A DNA stretch of 64,000 nucleotides from Leptospiraceae bacterium (GTDB lineage Bacteria; Spirochaetota; Leptospiria; Leptospirales; Leptospiraceae), in the NCBI GenBank assembly GCA_024233875.1, contig JACKPB010000010.1:121164-185163 (forward strand), written 5' to 3'. Under the pieces are notes generated by a model. It saw only the letters and a list, made by a program, of their open reading frames with translations. It was not told where the DNA came from and did no database searches. Position 1 is the first letter of the stretch; each line of letters begins with the position of its first letter. The position numbers and the translations under genes were made by a program. Below are positions 6,881 through 16,606 of this stretch, in pieces.

Positions 6881-9550
6881 TTAAATTGTCTTTGTTTTGA
6901 ATATGGTGTCTAACAGACCAAATAATTTCTTTCTATTGTATGGCTTGGTTATGAAATAATCACAACCCGATTTCAAACACATATCTCTTTCATCTAAAGT
7001 TGAAAATGCCGTCATCGCGGCTATAGGAATTCTGGGTAAAAAATTCTCGTTTTCCCATTCCCGAATTAGTTTTGTTGCTGTAAATCCATCAACATCCGGC
7101 ATTTGCATATCCATAAATATGATATCATACTTATTCTTCTGATACAATTCATAAGCCTCTTTACCATTTTCTGCCAGATCTATGATTTTTGTGACCGGCT
7201 TCAGGTAATCAATCCCGATACTTCTATTCATTTCAATATCATCTACAAAAAGTATAGTTAATTTTCGGTCCAGTGAGATTTCGGATTTTTCTACCTGATG
7301 AATATTGTTCAATTTTTGGTTTTGGGCAAATGAATTAAATAATTGCTGAAGTGATTTTCTCTGAATCGGCTTGGTGATATAATCAGGATAGCCCAATTTA
7401 CTCACTTTTTCAACGTCGGAGGCTAAATTTTTTGTGGAAAGTAAGAAAATAAATCTGGAATCCCTCCTATTCAGTTCTATCAATTGTTTAGACAATTCAA
7501 AGTAATCTGATCCCGGTAGATTGGTATCTATAAAAATGAAACTATAAGGTTTCTCTGTTTGACTTATGATAGAATTGATAGCTTCTGAGTCAGTTTTGGC
7601 GAGGTCTACTTTCGCACCTCTTTCCATTAGCAATCTGGTGAGATACACTTCATTTTCTTCAATGTAATTGATGATAAGTATAGATTGATCGGTAAGATCT
7701 ATTTTTTCAACCCGCTGATTTGATTCTCCCGATTTTTGAAATGTAAGATCTGCAACAAATTCTGATCCCTGTCCCAAAGTACTATTTACTGAAATGTTTC
7801 CATCCATTAAAGATACAAATCTTCGGGTGAGAGCCAGACCCAGTCCGGTTCCACCATAGAATCGACTCGTGCTGGAATTTGCCTGGGAGAACTCTTCAAA
7901 TATGGATTCCAGTTTTTCCTCAGGAATTCCAATACCTGTGTCCTTTACGGAAAACCGGACATGGTATTTGTTTTCGGATTCATTTAGCAGATCTATTTTA
8001 AAGGAAATCTTACCTGAATTGGTGAATTTGATCGCATTGCCCAGGAGATTGAGTATAATTTGTTTCAACCTCATGGAATCTCCATTCACATAAGAAATGA
8101 TTCCGGGATTGAAGAAATACGTCATCTCCAATCCTTTTTTGTTGGTCGGAATAGCCATGAGGGTAACTAAGTCATCGCAGACCTCTTCCAGTGAGAATTC
8201 GTTTATTTCCAGAACCAATCGATTTGCATCTATCTTAGCTAGATCTAAAATGTCATTGATCAGGGTAAGAAGAGTATCTCCGGCGATTCTAATACTTCTA
8301 ACATAGTTAAGTTGTTCTCTATTTAATGGAGTTTCACCGATCAATTCGGACATACCAATAACAGCATTGAGTGGGGTTCTTAATTCATGACTCATTATAG
8401 ATAAGAATTCACTCTTGGCTTTGCTGGAAGCCTCTGCCATTTCTTTGGCATGATTTAATTTCTGTTCGTATTCTATGGTTTCAGTAATATCAGTGTAACT
8501 ATGGAGAATTTCAGAGGGTCTACCGAGAGTATTTCTTTTCAATATAGATTTCTTGTTTTTGTACCAGATGATTGATTCATCGGCTTTTATCATACGGAAG
8601 CTAATTTCGGAAGTCTCTCCATCCTGTAAGTCCCAGGATTCTACGATGTGGTTTAGATAGAATATTTTATCATCAGGATGAATGGACTCATGTATTAAGT
8701 TTTCATTATATAATATATTATTCAATTGAAACCCAAGTTTATTAAAAAAATTCTTATTGAGTTTTGTTTCTGTTTGTTTAAAGCCGGAGACTTCTTCAAA
8801 AATTAATTTTGCTCTTTCATTGTACTTCAGAATGTCTCCATCCAGATTGGAAACAAATATGGCCTCAGGTGCCAAACGCAGAAGATTGTCATTTTCAATG
8901 AATTGTCGAACAAAATTAGAATGAATTGTTAGGATTAAATAAGTTGATACAAAAATAATAAAAATTATAAAGAGAAATCCCAAGAATGCAAGCTTACGTA
9001 ATGAATAGATTAATTTTTGAGATTCTTCTTCATTTTTTTCAATAGAAGTATATATGGAATTGTGTATTTTATTAATAGCACGCAACGCATCATAGGGGTC
9101 GAGTAGATCTTCAGGCTTTATTCTATTGGAATCAGTTAGATTCGCATCACTAGAAATTTTTTGAAAATAATCTTTATAAATCAGAACTGTATTTTTGAAT
9201 TTTAGCATATTCGTTTCTTCAAATTTGTTTATTTTAAGATTCATGAATATATCTATGGAAGAAAGTGTCCTATCCAGGGCTTCTTCGGAAAGCTTTCGGT
9301 TTTTTTTGTTTCTGATGAGAATGTATTTATTGAAATGATCTATGAATCCACCATATCCGAAATTATCTATTATGTTGTGCAGGGCGTCAGACTTGGGACG
9401 TTCGATTCTGCTGGTTTCGTATGAGATTTGTTGTAATTTCTGAATGTCAGTAAGTGAAATTATTAAGAGGTAAACAGAAAATAAAATATAGATACATGCT
9501 GCCGAAATTATGAAAAAAGTTCTATATTTTATAAAGGAGAGTTTGTTCAT
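6881..9550 (-). CDS. Hybrid sensor histidine kinase with PAS domain and two receiver domains
   Basis: An 889-residue membrane sensor. Transmembrane segments lie near residues 10-32 and 185-208, enclosing a helical periplasmic domain of about 150 residues. A PAS domain follows (about 215-360), then HisKA with phospho-acceptor His388 in IMSHELRTPLNA, and a full HATPase domain (N box ILNLLGNAIKF, G boxes DTGIGIP and GTGLGL). Two receiver domains end the protein. The first keeps the phospho-Asp (FIDTNLPG) and Lys (ITKPI) but its acidic pocket is IINYIEE rather than a DD pair, so it may not bind metal. The second is canonical (FVDDIE, FMDMQMP, ITKPY). No partner regulator is adjacent; the lone Hpt protein at 33.6 kb is a possible acceptor (inference). 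Confidence 0.9.
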   Translation of the reverse strand: MNKLSFIKYRTFFIISAACIYILFSVYLLIISLTDIQKLQQISYETSRIERPKSDALHNIIDNFGYGGFIDHFNKYILIRNKKNRKLSEEALDRTLSSIDIFMNLKINKFEETNMLKFKNTVLIYKDYFQKISSDANLTDSNRIKPEDLLDPYDALRAINKIHNSIYTSIEKNEEESQKLIYSLRKLAFLGFLFIIFIIFVSTYLILTIHSNFVRQFIENDNLLRLAPEAIFVSNLDGDILKYNERAKLIFEEVSGFKQTETKLNKNFFNKLGFQLNNILYNENLIHESIHPDDKIFYLNHIVESWDLQDGETSEISFRMIKADESIIWYKNKKSILKRNTLGRPSEILHSYTDITETIEYEQKLNHAKEMAEASSKAKSEFLSIMSHELRTPLNAVIGMSELIGETPLNREQLNYVRSIRIAGDTLLTLINDILDLAKIDANRLVLEINEFSLEEVCDDLVTLMAIPTNKKGLEMTYFFNPGIISYVNGDSMRLKQIILNLLGNAIKFTNSGKISFKIDLLNESENKYHVRFSVKDTGIGIPEEKLESIFEEFSQANSSTSRFYGGTGLGLALTRRFVSLMDGNISVNSTLGQGSEFVADLTFQKSGESNQRVEKIDLTDQSILIINYIEENEVYLTRLLMERGAKVDLAKTDSEAINSIISQTEKPYSFIFIDTNLPGSDYFELSKQLIELNRRDSRFIFLLSTKNLASDVEKVSKLGYPDYITKPIQRKSLQQLFNSFAQNQKLNNIHQVEKSEISLDRKLTILFVDDIEMNRSIGIDYLKPVTKIIDLAENGKEAYELYQKNKYDIIFMDMQMPDVDGFTATKLIREWENENFLPRIPIAAMTAFSTLDERDMCLKSGCDYFITKPYNRKKLFGLLDTIFKTKTI

Positions 9551-9579
9551 TTGAATTTAATTAATTTCCTGAAGATACC

Positions 9580-9685
9580 TATAGTCATTTTCAGAAGGTT
9601 TGCAAATTCACAGAAGAATCAACTATAAAATGGCTACCTACCTTAAGAAGAAATACGCAAGTATTTATGAAAACCGGTATATATG
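9580..9685 (+). repeat. Family B dispersed repeat, copy B2
   Basis: About 106 bp. Begins TATAGTCATTTTC, core AATCAACTATAAAATGGCTA, ends ACCGGTATATATG. It is close to B1 in its left 60 bases. It lies just upstream of the kinase start, pointing away from that gene. Confidence 0.8.
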
Positions 9686-9937
9686 TATCCACTTTCTCTT
9701 AAAAAATGTTATGAATTCCTGAAAATACAAATTTTAGAATTGCATTAGAAGGATAACTACAACTAAATCCAATTGCATACCTTCTGTCCAGTTTAAAATC
9801 TTTGGTTTTCATTATAGATTTTAATTAAATTTTCACTTCGATTCCGGAATAAATATATTTGGAAAGCAAAGGAAAATTTCTCTCGGGTTTTCCGGATAGC
9901 CTGAAGGTTAAGCTGAAGGACTGTAATAGTTTTAGTA

Positions 9938-10107
9938 ACTCACCTTACGCTATTTTTAATTCTTCTGAACATTTTAATTTTATTTGTAAAAACATATTTT
10001 ACTAATAAATCAATAAAAATAGGGCTTTGGGGACGATGAGTCCCCAACTTGCCGAACGTCTTCCTTTCATTATCCTCAACTTTCGCACTAAGTGTGTAAG
10101 GTGAGTT
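9938..10107. repeat. Family R structured element, copy R2
   Basis: 170 bp with inverted ends AACTCACCTTACGC and GTGTAAGGTGAGTT. Inside is an 8-bp stem TTGGGGAC/GTCCCCAA with loop GATGA, and a conserved tail CAACTTTCGCAC. The flanks read TAGT on the left and AGTA on the right. This is the clearest full-length copy, together with R3. Confidence 0.8.
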
Positions 10108-10557
10108 AGTAGGATGGATATATATCTAAGAGTCTCAAAATTTTAAAATTTTGTAATTTTCTATCAATGACAGAGAACCGAGCCTGAGGGATCCCGGCCT
10201 AAGTAGAAAGCAATCCTCCTTCCTTCTAGTCTTAGAAAGTTAAGTTAAAAATTTTTACAATTCAATAACATTTCTCCCATTTGTACTTTCAATCTTGAGT
10301 AGAGAATCTCGGAAAGTGTGATTTTCCAACCCTAGGATCCAGATTCATTTTTCCCCTCTTCCTGATTTGGATTAGACGTATAATTATTCTAAAACCCTTG
10401 TGCTTGGAAGGAACAAAATGGGAGTTAGATTAGGGATTAAGCGGAAGTGGATTTTTTTAAAAACAGAAAGGAACTCCTTGCATTTTTTTTCAAATAAATG
10501 AAACTTATCCCTCGGAAAGATTCACCACTCTTATACAAAATATAGATAAGGTCAAAA

Positions 10558-12771
10558 ATGAAAATAAAGCATGAGTTTATTAAAGATCTTTTGATCATTA
10601 CTCCTGAGGGCGGTATGGATATGTATACCTGCCATGAATTTTATGATTATACAATCAATGTCCTCTCTGAAGGCAGTATTAAGAGGTTTGGAATCAATTT
10701 CAAATCAGTTACATCGATAGACTCCTCCGGGATAGGGAAGCTCTTTCAGATTTCTAAAGAACTTGAAAAAAGGAATATCGATCGGGCATTTTATGAAGTG
10801 CCAACATCTATACTAAATTTATTTATCAATTCCGGCTTGAATCAGGTCTATCGGATTTTGTCTTACAATCAATTTGAAAAAGAATTTTTAAAACAGGAGT
10901 CTATTCCTGTAAAAGATAAGTTGATTCATATGCTCAGAAGGCTTTTTAGGGAAGCCATTTCTCATCGATTCGCTTTAAAAATCGCCTTTGTGATTTTATT
11001 CTTTGTCATAATGATTTCCACAGAAATTCTAACCAATCTCTGGGAAAAAGAAAGAGTCGAAGAGTTGGGAAGTTTTATGAAAAATTATCTTTGGGACATT
11101 GACGACGGCAATGCCAAAGACTTCTCAAACATATTGCTGGAGACCAAGGGATATAGAAGGATAGAAATCTATCATCCTGACAATTCAGAGTTTTTAAAAT
11201 TAGAGAACAGGGAAAAACCGGGAGTTTTCTCTTCTTTTCTGGAATTGCTTAGGATCATTCGGGTCAGTCCTATTCAAACGGATATAGTGTACAACGAAAA
11301 AAACATTGGTACTATGATCGTTTCCCGGGTCAATAAGAACTTCTACACTCACCTTCTTTCAGGTTTTGTATTGTTTTTGCTCTATAACGTAATTTCTTCC
11401 TATATCAAGATTGTACAGAATCGAAAAGAGTTGAATATTAAAAATATTGAAATCAATGAAAAAATGCAGGAAGTTCAGCAGTTGAAAGTACAACAGGATG
11501 GAGATTACTTTCTCACGGCTCTACTCACAAAACCTCTCGGAATTGTAAAGCAGGTTAGTGATCGTTTTCGAATTGATAAACTGATTAAGCAGAAAAAAAC
11601 CTTTGAGTTCAGAAAACGTGTGGATGAAATTGGTGGCGATATTTGTATTTCGGATAAAATCCGATTGAGGGGAAAGGACTATATCGTTTTTGTGAATGCT
11701 GACGCTATGGGAAAATCCCTTCAGGGGGCGGGAGGAGTGCTCGTTTTCGGATCTGCTTTCAATTCAATTCTTATGCGAAATAAGAATTCAGCGTCTACAC
11801 ATATCCAATTTCCGGAAGTATGGCTTAAAAATGTCTTTGTTGATCTTCACAAAGTTTTCGAGTCCTTTAGTGGGTCTATGCTTATGTCAACGGTCATGGG
11901 TCTCATTGATGAAGAGTCGGGATATCTGTATTGGATCAATGCAGAGCATCCCAGTCTTATCCTCTATAGAGACAACAAAGCAGAGTTGATTGACAAAGAT
12001 ATCTTTATGAAATTAGGTACAGAAGGTGTCAATCGCACTTTAAAAATTCAATGCACCCAACTCTTTCCCGGAGATGTTCTGATTATTGGATCGGATGGTC
12101 GCGATGATATCATCCTCGGAAAGGATGAAAATGGATACTCCATAATCAATGATGATGAGACAGCAATCTTAGGTGTGATTGAAGAATCCAACGCTGATTT
12201 GCAGGAGATCTACCGTTTGCTGAAGTCACGCGGAGATTTATCGGATGATCTTTCTTTGATGAAAATTGAATACGTCGATCCTAAAACTGATCATGCAGTC
12301 GATGAACGTCTGGAGAGTTATATTCTTCAGTCCAAAAAATTCTATTCTCAGAAAAAATATCAGGAGTGTGAGGATCTGATTTTAAAATCCTTGGAAACCT
12401 ATCCGAATTCCCCCGATCTTTTGAGGCTCTTGGTCCGTCTCTACTTTGAAAAAAAGAATTTTAACCGTATTACAAATTATATAGAGAAATACCTGTCACT
12501 CAAACCATCAGATTCCGATTTTATCTATCTGGCGAGTCTTTCCTTCCGTAAGATTGATAATTATACTATGGGGATAGCTTATGGGGAAAGGTATCGTTTG
12601 AGGAATCCTGAAAATGTCCGTAATTTATTGAATCTTCATATCTTGTATCACAAAAATGCAGATTATGAAAAAGCTTTACCTATATTAGATTTGATACTTC
12701 AGCTGGAACCGGACAATGTGAAAGCTCTTGCACTCAAAGGTGGTGAGTACTACGATGACTTTGATATCTAG
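10558..12771 (+). CDS. STAS - membrane - SpoIIE phosphatase - TPR regulatory protein
   Basis: A 737-residue fusion. Residues 1-110 are a STAS (anti-sigma antagonist) domain with the switch loop SIDSSGIG (Ser56/Ser57). A transmembrane segment near 140-160 and another near 263-283 enclose a small extracytoplasmic domain. After a coiled coil comes a SpoIIE/PP2C phosphatase domain (about 340-590) with metal-binding EIGGD and NADAMGKSLQGAGG and the late SDGRDD. The C-terminal 150 residues are helical TPR-like repeats (NSPDLLRLLVRLYFEKKNF and following). A phosphatase carrying its own STAS domain suggests self-contained partner switching. The gene overlaps the following solute-binding lipoprotein gene, whose product might feed ligand information to it (inference). 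Confidence 0.85.
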   Translation: MKIKHEFIKDLLIITPEGGMDMYTCHEFYDYTINVLSEGSIKRFGINFKSVTSIDSSGIGKLFQISKELEKRNIDRAFYEVPTSILNLFINSGLNQVYRILSYNQFEKEFLKQESIPVKDKLIHMLRRLFREAISHRFALKIAFVILFFVIMISTEILTNLWEKERVEELGSFMKNYLWDIDDGNAKDFSNILLETKGYRRIEIYHPDNSEFLKLENREKPGVFSSFLELLRIIRVSPIQTDIVYNEKNIGTMIVSRVNKNFYTHLLSGFVLFLLYNVISSYIKIVQNRKELNIKNIEINEKMQEVQQLKVQQDGDYFLTALLTKPLGIVKQVSDRFRIDKLIKQKKTFEFRKRVDEIGGDICISDKIRLRGKDYIVFVNADAMGKSLQGAGGVLVFGSAFNSILMRNKNSASTHIQFPEVWLKNVFVDLHKVFESFSGSMLMSTVMGLIDEESGYLYWINAEHPSLILYRDNKAELIDKDIFMKLGTEGVNRTLKIQCTQLFPGDVLIIGSDGRDDIILGKDENGYSIINDDETAILGVIEESNADLQEIYRLLKSRGDLSDDLSLMKIEYVDPKTDHAVDERLESYILQSKKFYSQKKYQECEDLILKSLETYPNSPDLLRLLVRLYFEKKNFNRITNYIEKYLSLKPSDSDFIYLASLSFRKIDNYTMGIAYGERYRLRNPENVRNLLNLHILYHKNADYEKALPILDLILQLEPDNVKALALKGGEYYDDFDI

Positions 12772-13615
12772 AGAAAGTATTTCAAAAATACTACTTATCC
12801 TAGGATTTATTTCTCTTTCCTTTTTTTTTATTTCCTGTTCTGAGGAAAAGATTGAGAGTCAGGTAGCCGATAAACCACAGACCAAAAAAAAGGGAGTGAG
12901 ACTGGCAACTCTTGATTGGCAGCCATACGTAGGGCAGGATCTAGAAGGGAAAGGCTATGTCTATGAACTCATTATTGAGGCATTTCGTGAGGAAGGTATC
13001 GAAGTAAGTATCGAATTTCTCCCCTTTGCGAGGATTCTGAATCTCGCCAGGGATGGTCAGATTGATGGATATTTCCCTGAATACATGAGTGAAGAGAACA
13101 GGGAATCCTACTACTACTCAGATCCATATCCGGGGGGGGATGTAGGCTTTCTAAAGTTAAAAAAATCCAATATCCATATCCGGACAGAAAGGGGGATGAA
13201 AAGGTTTCAAAGTTTAAAAGATTTACGAATTGGAATTGTTAGGGGCTATACAAATACCAAAGAATTTGATTCCGCATCCTATCTCAAAAAAGAAGAAGCC
13301 AATTCGGATCTCTCCAATCTCAAAAAACTTTTTTTCAATAGGATTGATTTGATTTTTATAGATCCCAATGTAGCCAATTATCTCATCAGTACACAACTCG
13401 GTGGGTACACGGGTTCAAAAGATGCCTATCAATTCATTGATCCCGGTTTGGAGTACAAGGAACTCTATACCTGCTTTTCCAAGAAAGCAACCCACGGGCA
13501 GAAGTATCTTAGAAGTTTCAATAAGGGTTTAAAAAAATTGAAATCCAAGGGGAGATTGGATGAGATTCTCAAGAAACATAAATTTTCTAATGGTCGATAT
13601 CAATTTTCAAATTGA
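12755..13615 (+). CDS. Family 3 solute-binding lipoprotein
   Basis: Predicted lipoprotein with lipobox ISC (Cys28 from the chosen start) and then a type II periplasmic binding fold of the amino-acid/SBP_bac_3 family: RLATLDWQPYVG at the start, KGYVYELIIEAFREEG, a DGYFPEYMSEENRE segment, and DLRIGIVRGYTNT opening the second lobe. I chose the ATG at 12755, which has GGTGGTGAG upstream; the frame also has a TTG at 12728. The gene overlaps the upstream SpoIIE gene by 17 bases. No permease or ATPase gene is nearby, so it may act as a receptor subunit rather than a transporter component. Confidence 0.8.
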   Translation: MTLISRESISKILLILGFISLSFFFISCSEEKIESQVADKPQTKKKGVRLATLDWQPYVGQDLEGKGYVYELIIEAFREEGIEVSIEFLPFARILNLARDGQIDGYFPEYMSEENRESYYYSDPYPGGDVGFLKLKKSNIHIRTERGMKRFQSLKDLRIGIVRGYTNTKEFDSASYLKKEEANSDLSNLKKLFFNRIDLIFIDPNVANYLISTQLGGYTGSKDAYQFIDPGLEYKELYTCFSKKATHGQKYLRSFNKGLKKLKSKGRLDEILKKHKFSNGRYQFSN

Positions 13616-13820
13616 ACTGTTTTTCACTTAGAAAAATAAAAAACATTGACCTTTAATAAAAGGATAATTTTGTTAAATATATAACCCTTTTTTCTGTATC
13701 TTTTCAAGTTGCAGGAGAAGATACTTAGGTACACAATATTTCCATGGACTTAGAAGTTGAGTCGTTATTTAAAAAAGGGAACAAAAGGAATTCTATTCTA
13801 TACTTTAGGGCTAACCCTGT

Positions 13821-14843
13821 ATGATTTTTGACAATTTATATGCTTTTTTCTCAAATGACATGGGTATCGATTTAGGTACTGCCAATACATTGGTTCATGT
13901 AAAGGGACAGGGGATCGTCCTTTCTGAGCCATCTGTGGTTGCCGTTCAAGCTTCCACAGGAAAAGTTTTAGCTGTTGGTCAGGAAGCAAAGAGAATGCTC
14001 GGAAGAACTCCGGGGGATATCGTAGCTATCCGACCCATGAAAGATGGGGTGATCGCAGACTTCGAAACTGTTGAGAAAATGATCCGTTATTTTATCGCCA
14101 AAGTACACAACCGAACTACTTTCGTAAAACCCAGAATCGTCATAGGTGTTCCTTCCGGGATCACTGAGGTGGAAAGACGGGCGGTGCGTGAATCGGCAGA
14201 GCAGGCAGGAGCTAGGGAGATCTTTTTGATCGAAGAAGCTCTCGCCGCCGCCATTGGAGCCAATATCCCCATCCATGAACCCGCCGGTAATATGATTGTA
14301 GATATCGGAGGGGGAACCACTGAGATCGCTGTGATTTCCTTAGGTGGGATGGTGATCGCAGAGTCGATCCGTACAGGAGGAGATGAATTTGATGAAGCTA
14401 TCGTCAAACATCTACGAAACCAGTACAATCTGGTCATCGGTGATCGAACTGCTGAGGATATCAAACTAACTATCGGAAATGCTTACCTCGACAAACGGGT
14501 GGATACTATGGAAGTCAAAGGGCGGGATGCGATTTCAGGATTGCCCCGAACCCTCGAACTGGAAAGCACAGAAATCCGCAAAGCCCTTAAGGAACCCATT
14601 GATCAGATTCTCGATGGTATCAAGCGCGTTCTGGAAAAGACTCCTCCCGAGCTTTCTGCTGACATAGTAGAAAGGGGAATCATTCTTACCGGTGGTGGCT
14701 GTCTTCTGAGAGGACTGGAAACATATATTTCAAGAGAAACGGGAGTTCCCGTATTCAGAGCAGAAAATCCTTTGACCTGTGTAGTTCTGGGTACAGGAAA
14801 GTACCTCGACGAATTGAAATATATCAAGCGCGGTGTTGCCTAA
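13821..14843 (+). CDS. mreB: Rod-shape protein MreB
   Basis: A 340-residue bacterial actin. The phosphate-binding loops are visible: GIDLGTANTLVHVKGQG near the start, the DIGGGTTEIAVISLGG loop, and late GIILTGGGCLLRG. Length and motifs are those of canonical MreB, the filament that guides lateral wall synthesis at the inner membrane. It opens the mreB-mreC-mreD-mrdA-rodA cluster and is followed by mreC after 10 bases. The ATG at 13821 has no strong ribosome binding site; the 205-base upstream gap has AT-rich stretches that could hold the operon promoter. Coding sequence is more GC-rich and conserved than that of the neighbouring signalling genes. Confidence 0.97.
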   Translation: MIFDNLYAFFSNDMGIDLGTANTLVHVKGQGIVLSEPSVVAVQASTGKVLAVGQEAKRMLGRTPGDIVAIRPMKDGVIADFETVEKMIRYFIAKVHNRTTFVKPRIVIGVPSGITEVERRAVRESAEQAGAREIFLIEEALAAAIGANIPIHEPAGNMIVDIGGGTTEIAVISLGGMVIAESIRTGGDEFDEAIVKHLRNQYNLVIGDRTAEDIKLTIGNAYLDKRVDTMEVKGRDAISGLPRTLELESTEIRKALKEPIDQILDGIKRVLEKTPPELSADIVERGIILTGGGCLLRGLETYISRETGVPVFRAENPLTCVVLGTGKYLDELKYIKRGVA

Positions 14844-14853
14844 CCCCTGAAAC

Positions 14854-16089
14854 ATGCTATGGGATAGAGTACAACAGCTAAAAGAATTACTTTCTTTATT
14901 ATTCTGCATTGGTTTTTCTATAGTCTCTCTGGTTTGGAATAGCAACCTGGTTGTTAGGACTGTTGCTAGTTCACAGAGAGTTTCCGATGTAATTTCCTCT
15001 TCAGTAGATTCTGCGGGAGGATTGTTCAAGAATATCTATCGAAGAATTCAGTCCAACGAGGCACTTCGTAAAGAAAGAGATTCCTATGCACAATTGGTAG
15101 ATCAGTACAGAGTCTACTATCATGATATAGAAACTCTTCAGGCTGAAAACTCCGCTCTAAGAAAAGAACTGGGTTTTCAGCTCAAATCCAATTACCCGGT
15201 TACAAAAGCAGAAATCCTCTCATTTCGTCTCAATTCTATCTATCGAACTATCATTATCAGTAAAGGAAAGAAAGATAAGGTCTATCCTTTTATGCCCGTT
15301 GTTGCGAATGCTGTGAATGAGAAAGGTGAGATTGTGCCGGCTCTGGTCGGAAAAGTGATTGCGGCCAACCAAACCACTTCAGTCATTCAACCATTGATCA
15401 ATTCTAATTTCAGTATGGGTGTCCAGGTCGAGAATGGAAATTTCTGGGCAATTCTTTCCGGAAATTCCGGTCGGGGCAACTATGCAGTTCTCAATTACCT
15501 CGATCCGGGAGTTCTTATCGACAAGGATGTGATCTCAAAGATCGGTCCGGGAGACCTTCCGGATGCCACAGAGCTTCAAAAGTTTATCATCTCCGGAAAG
15601 CAGGTCTTCTCTTCTGCCGGAGGTGGAATCTTTCCGGCCAGACTCCCCATAGGAATAATCGTAGAAGAGGGCGAGAGAATCGGACAGTTTAAGTCTGCTT
15701 ACGTAAAGCCCTACATCAAGTTTGAAGATTTGAAATACGTAACTGTCATCCAGAAGTTTCCGGACAAGTGGGTAGAAGAGTGGCCGGAAGAAAAAGCAAT
15801 CAACCTCGAAAATCCATACTATGGAGAATTGGATTTCCCGGGAGAAGAGCCGGACAAAGAAACTAAGGTCCAATCAGGAACCAAACCACCTGCTAAGCCG
15901 GTTCCCCCTGTAAAGAAAACTCTACCTCCACCGATCACTGTAAAACCCGTGAATCGACCAACACAATCGGCAAAAGTTCCGGAAACAGTCGGGAGCCCAC
16001 CAGCTTCCGGGTCGATTCCGTCCACACCCTCTAAAACAGAGAGTTCTGAGAAAACCGAACTTCCTTCAAAACCTTTGGAGACTCCCTAA
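14854..16089 (+). CDS. mreC: Rod-shape protein MreC
   Basis: A 411-residue protein with one N-terminal membrane segment (about 10-30), a coiled coil (70-115, ending ENSALRKELGFQLK) and the double beta-barrel periplasmic domain (VTKAEILSFR onwards, with TTSVIQPLINSNFSMGV). The last 100 residues are a Pro/Lys/Ser-rich disordered tail not found in most MreC proteins (usually 280-350 residues). MreC links MreB to PBP2 and RodA in the elongasome. Two bases separate it from mreD. Confidence 0.93.
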   Translation: MLWDRVQQLKELLSLLFCIGFSIVSLVWNSNLVVRTVASSQRVSDVISSSVDSAGGLFKNIYRRIQSNEALRKERDSYAQLVDQYRVYYHDIETLQAENSALRKELGFQLKSNYPVTKAEILSFRLNSIYRTIIISKGKKDKVYPFMPVVANAVNEKGEIVPALVGKVIAANQTTSVIQPLINSNFSMGVQVENGNFWAILSGNSGRGNYAVLNYLDPGVLIDKDVISKIGPGDLPDATELQKFIISGKQVFSSAGGGIFPARLPIGIIVEEGERIGQFKSAYVKPYIKFEDLKYVTVIQKFPDKWVEEWPEEKAINLENPYYGELDFPGEEPDKETKVQSGTKPPAKPVPPVKKTLPPPITVKPVNRPTQSAKVPETVGSPPASGSIPSTPSKTESSEKTELPSKPLETP

Positions 16090-16090
16090 G

Positions 16091-16606
16091 ATGATTTTTG
16101 AAAAATTTGTAATTCTTGCAGGAGTTTTGATGGTGCACATCATCAACGGTTCCAGCCTTTTTGACTTTGGTCCGGAAATCAAACCTGACTTTATGATCCT
16201 ATTTGTCCTATTCTTTGCCCTCAGAAAGGGGGAGATGTCCGGACTCTGGATAGGGTTTCTCGGCGGGCTTCTGAGCGATGCCGGCCTGGGTGGAGAGGAA
16301 GGTCTGGGTGGAAAGATTTACTATAAGATCGGTATCCATTCATTGAGTTTCTCTTTTGTTGGGTATTTACTCGGCAAATTCGGACGTACTTTCTACAATG
16401 AGAATTATCTTTCGATTACCATCTATGCATTTGTCATTACTTTGATGATGAGATCCTTTACCTATTTTCTGTTTAGTTTCTTTTTTTATACCAATCTCAA
16501 TTATTCACTGGTGATCTGTTCGATTTACAATGCGGCGATTGCCCCCCTTAGTTTCTTTGTTTTTTCCTGGGTATATAAACTTCAACCGGCGGAGGTGATT
16601 CGATAG
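16091..16606 (+). CDS. mreD: Rod-shape protein MreD
   Basis: A 171-residue hydrophobic protein with about five predicted membrane helices, in the expected place between mreC and mrdA. It has the low sequence conservation typical of MreD; the early FGPEIKPDFMILFVLFFAL and Gly-rich GFLGGLLSDAGLGGEEG loops fit the family. It overlaps the next gene by one base (TAGTG). Confidence 0.88.
   Translation: MIFEKFVILAGVLMVHIINGSSLFDFGPEIKPDFMILFVLFFALRKGEMSGLWIGFLGGLLSDAGLGGEEGLGGKIYYKIGIHSLSFSFVGYLLGKFGRTFYNENYLSITIYAFVITLMMRSFTYFLFSFFFYTNLNYSLVICSIYNAAIAPLSFFVFSWVYKLQPAEVIR

Larger units (their letters stand above)
9551..10557. other. Long divergent intergenic region, no gene found
   Basis: About 1 kb between the divergent kinase and STAS-SpoIIE genes. 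It holds repeats B2 (9580-9685) and R2 (9938-10107). The rest is AT-rich with short palindromes such as AAAATTTTAAAATTTT near 10137 and GGGATCCC near 10178. I found no convincing ORF or known riboswitch. Confidence 0.6.

Noticed and set aside
10160..10190. Possible riboswitch or regulatory RNA around GGGATCCC upstream of the STAS-SpoIIE gene
   Set aside because: The palindrome is short and the surrounding bases do not match any riboswitch motif I know; distance to the gene is almost 400 bases.
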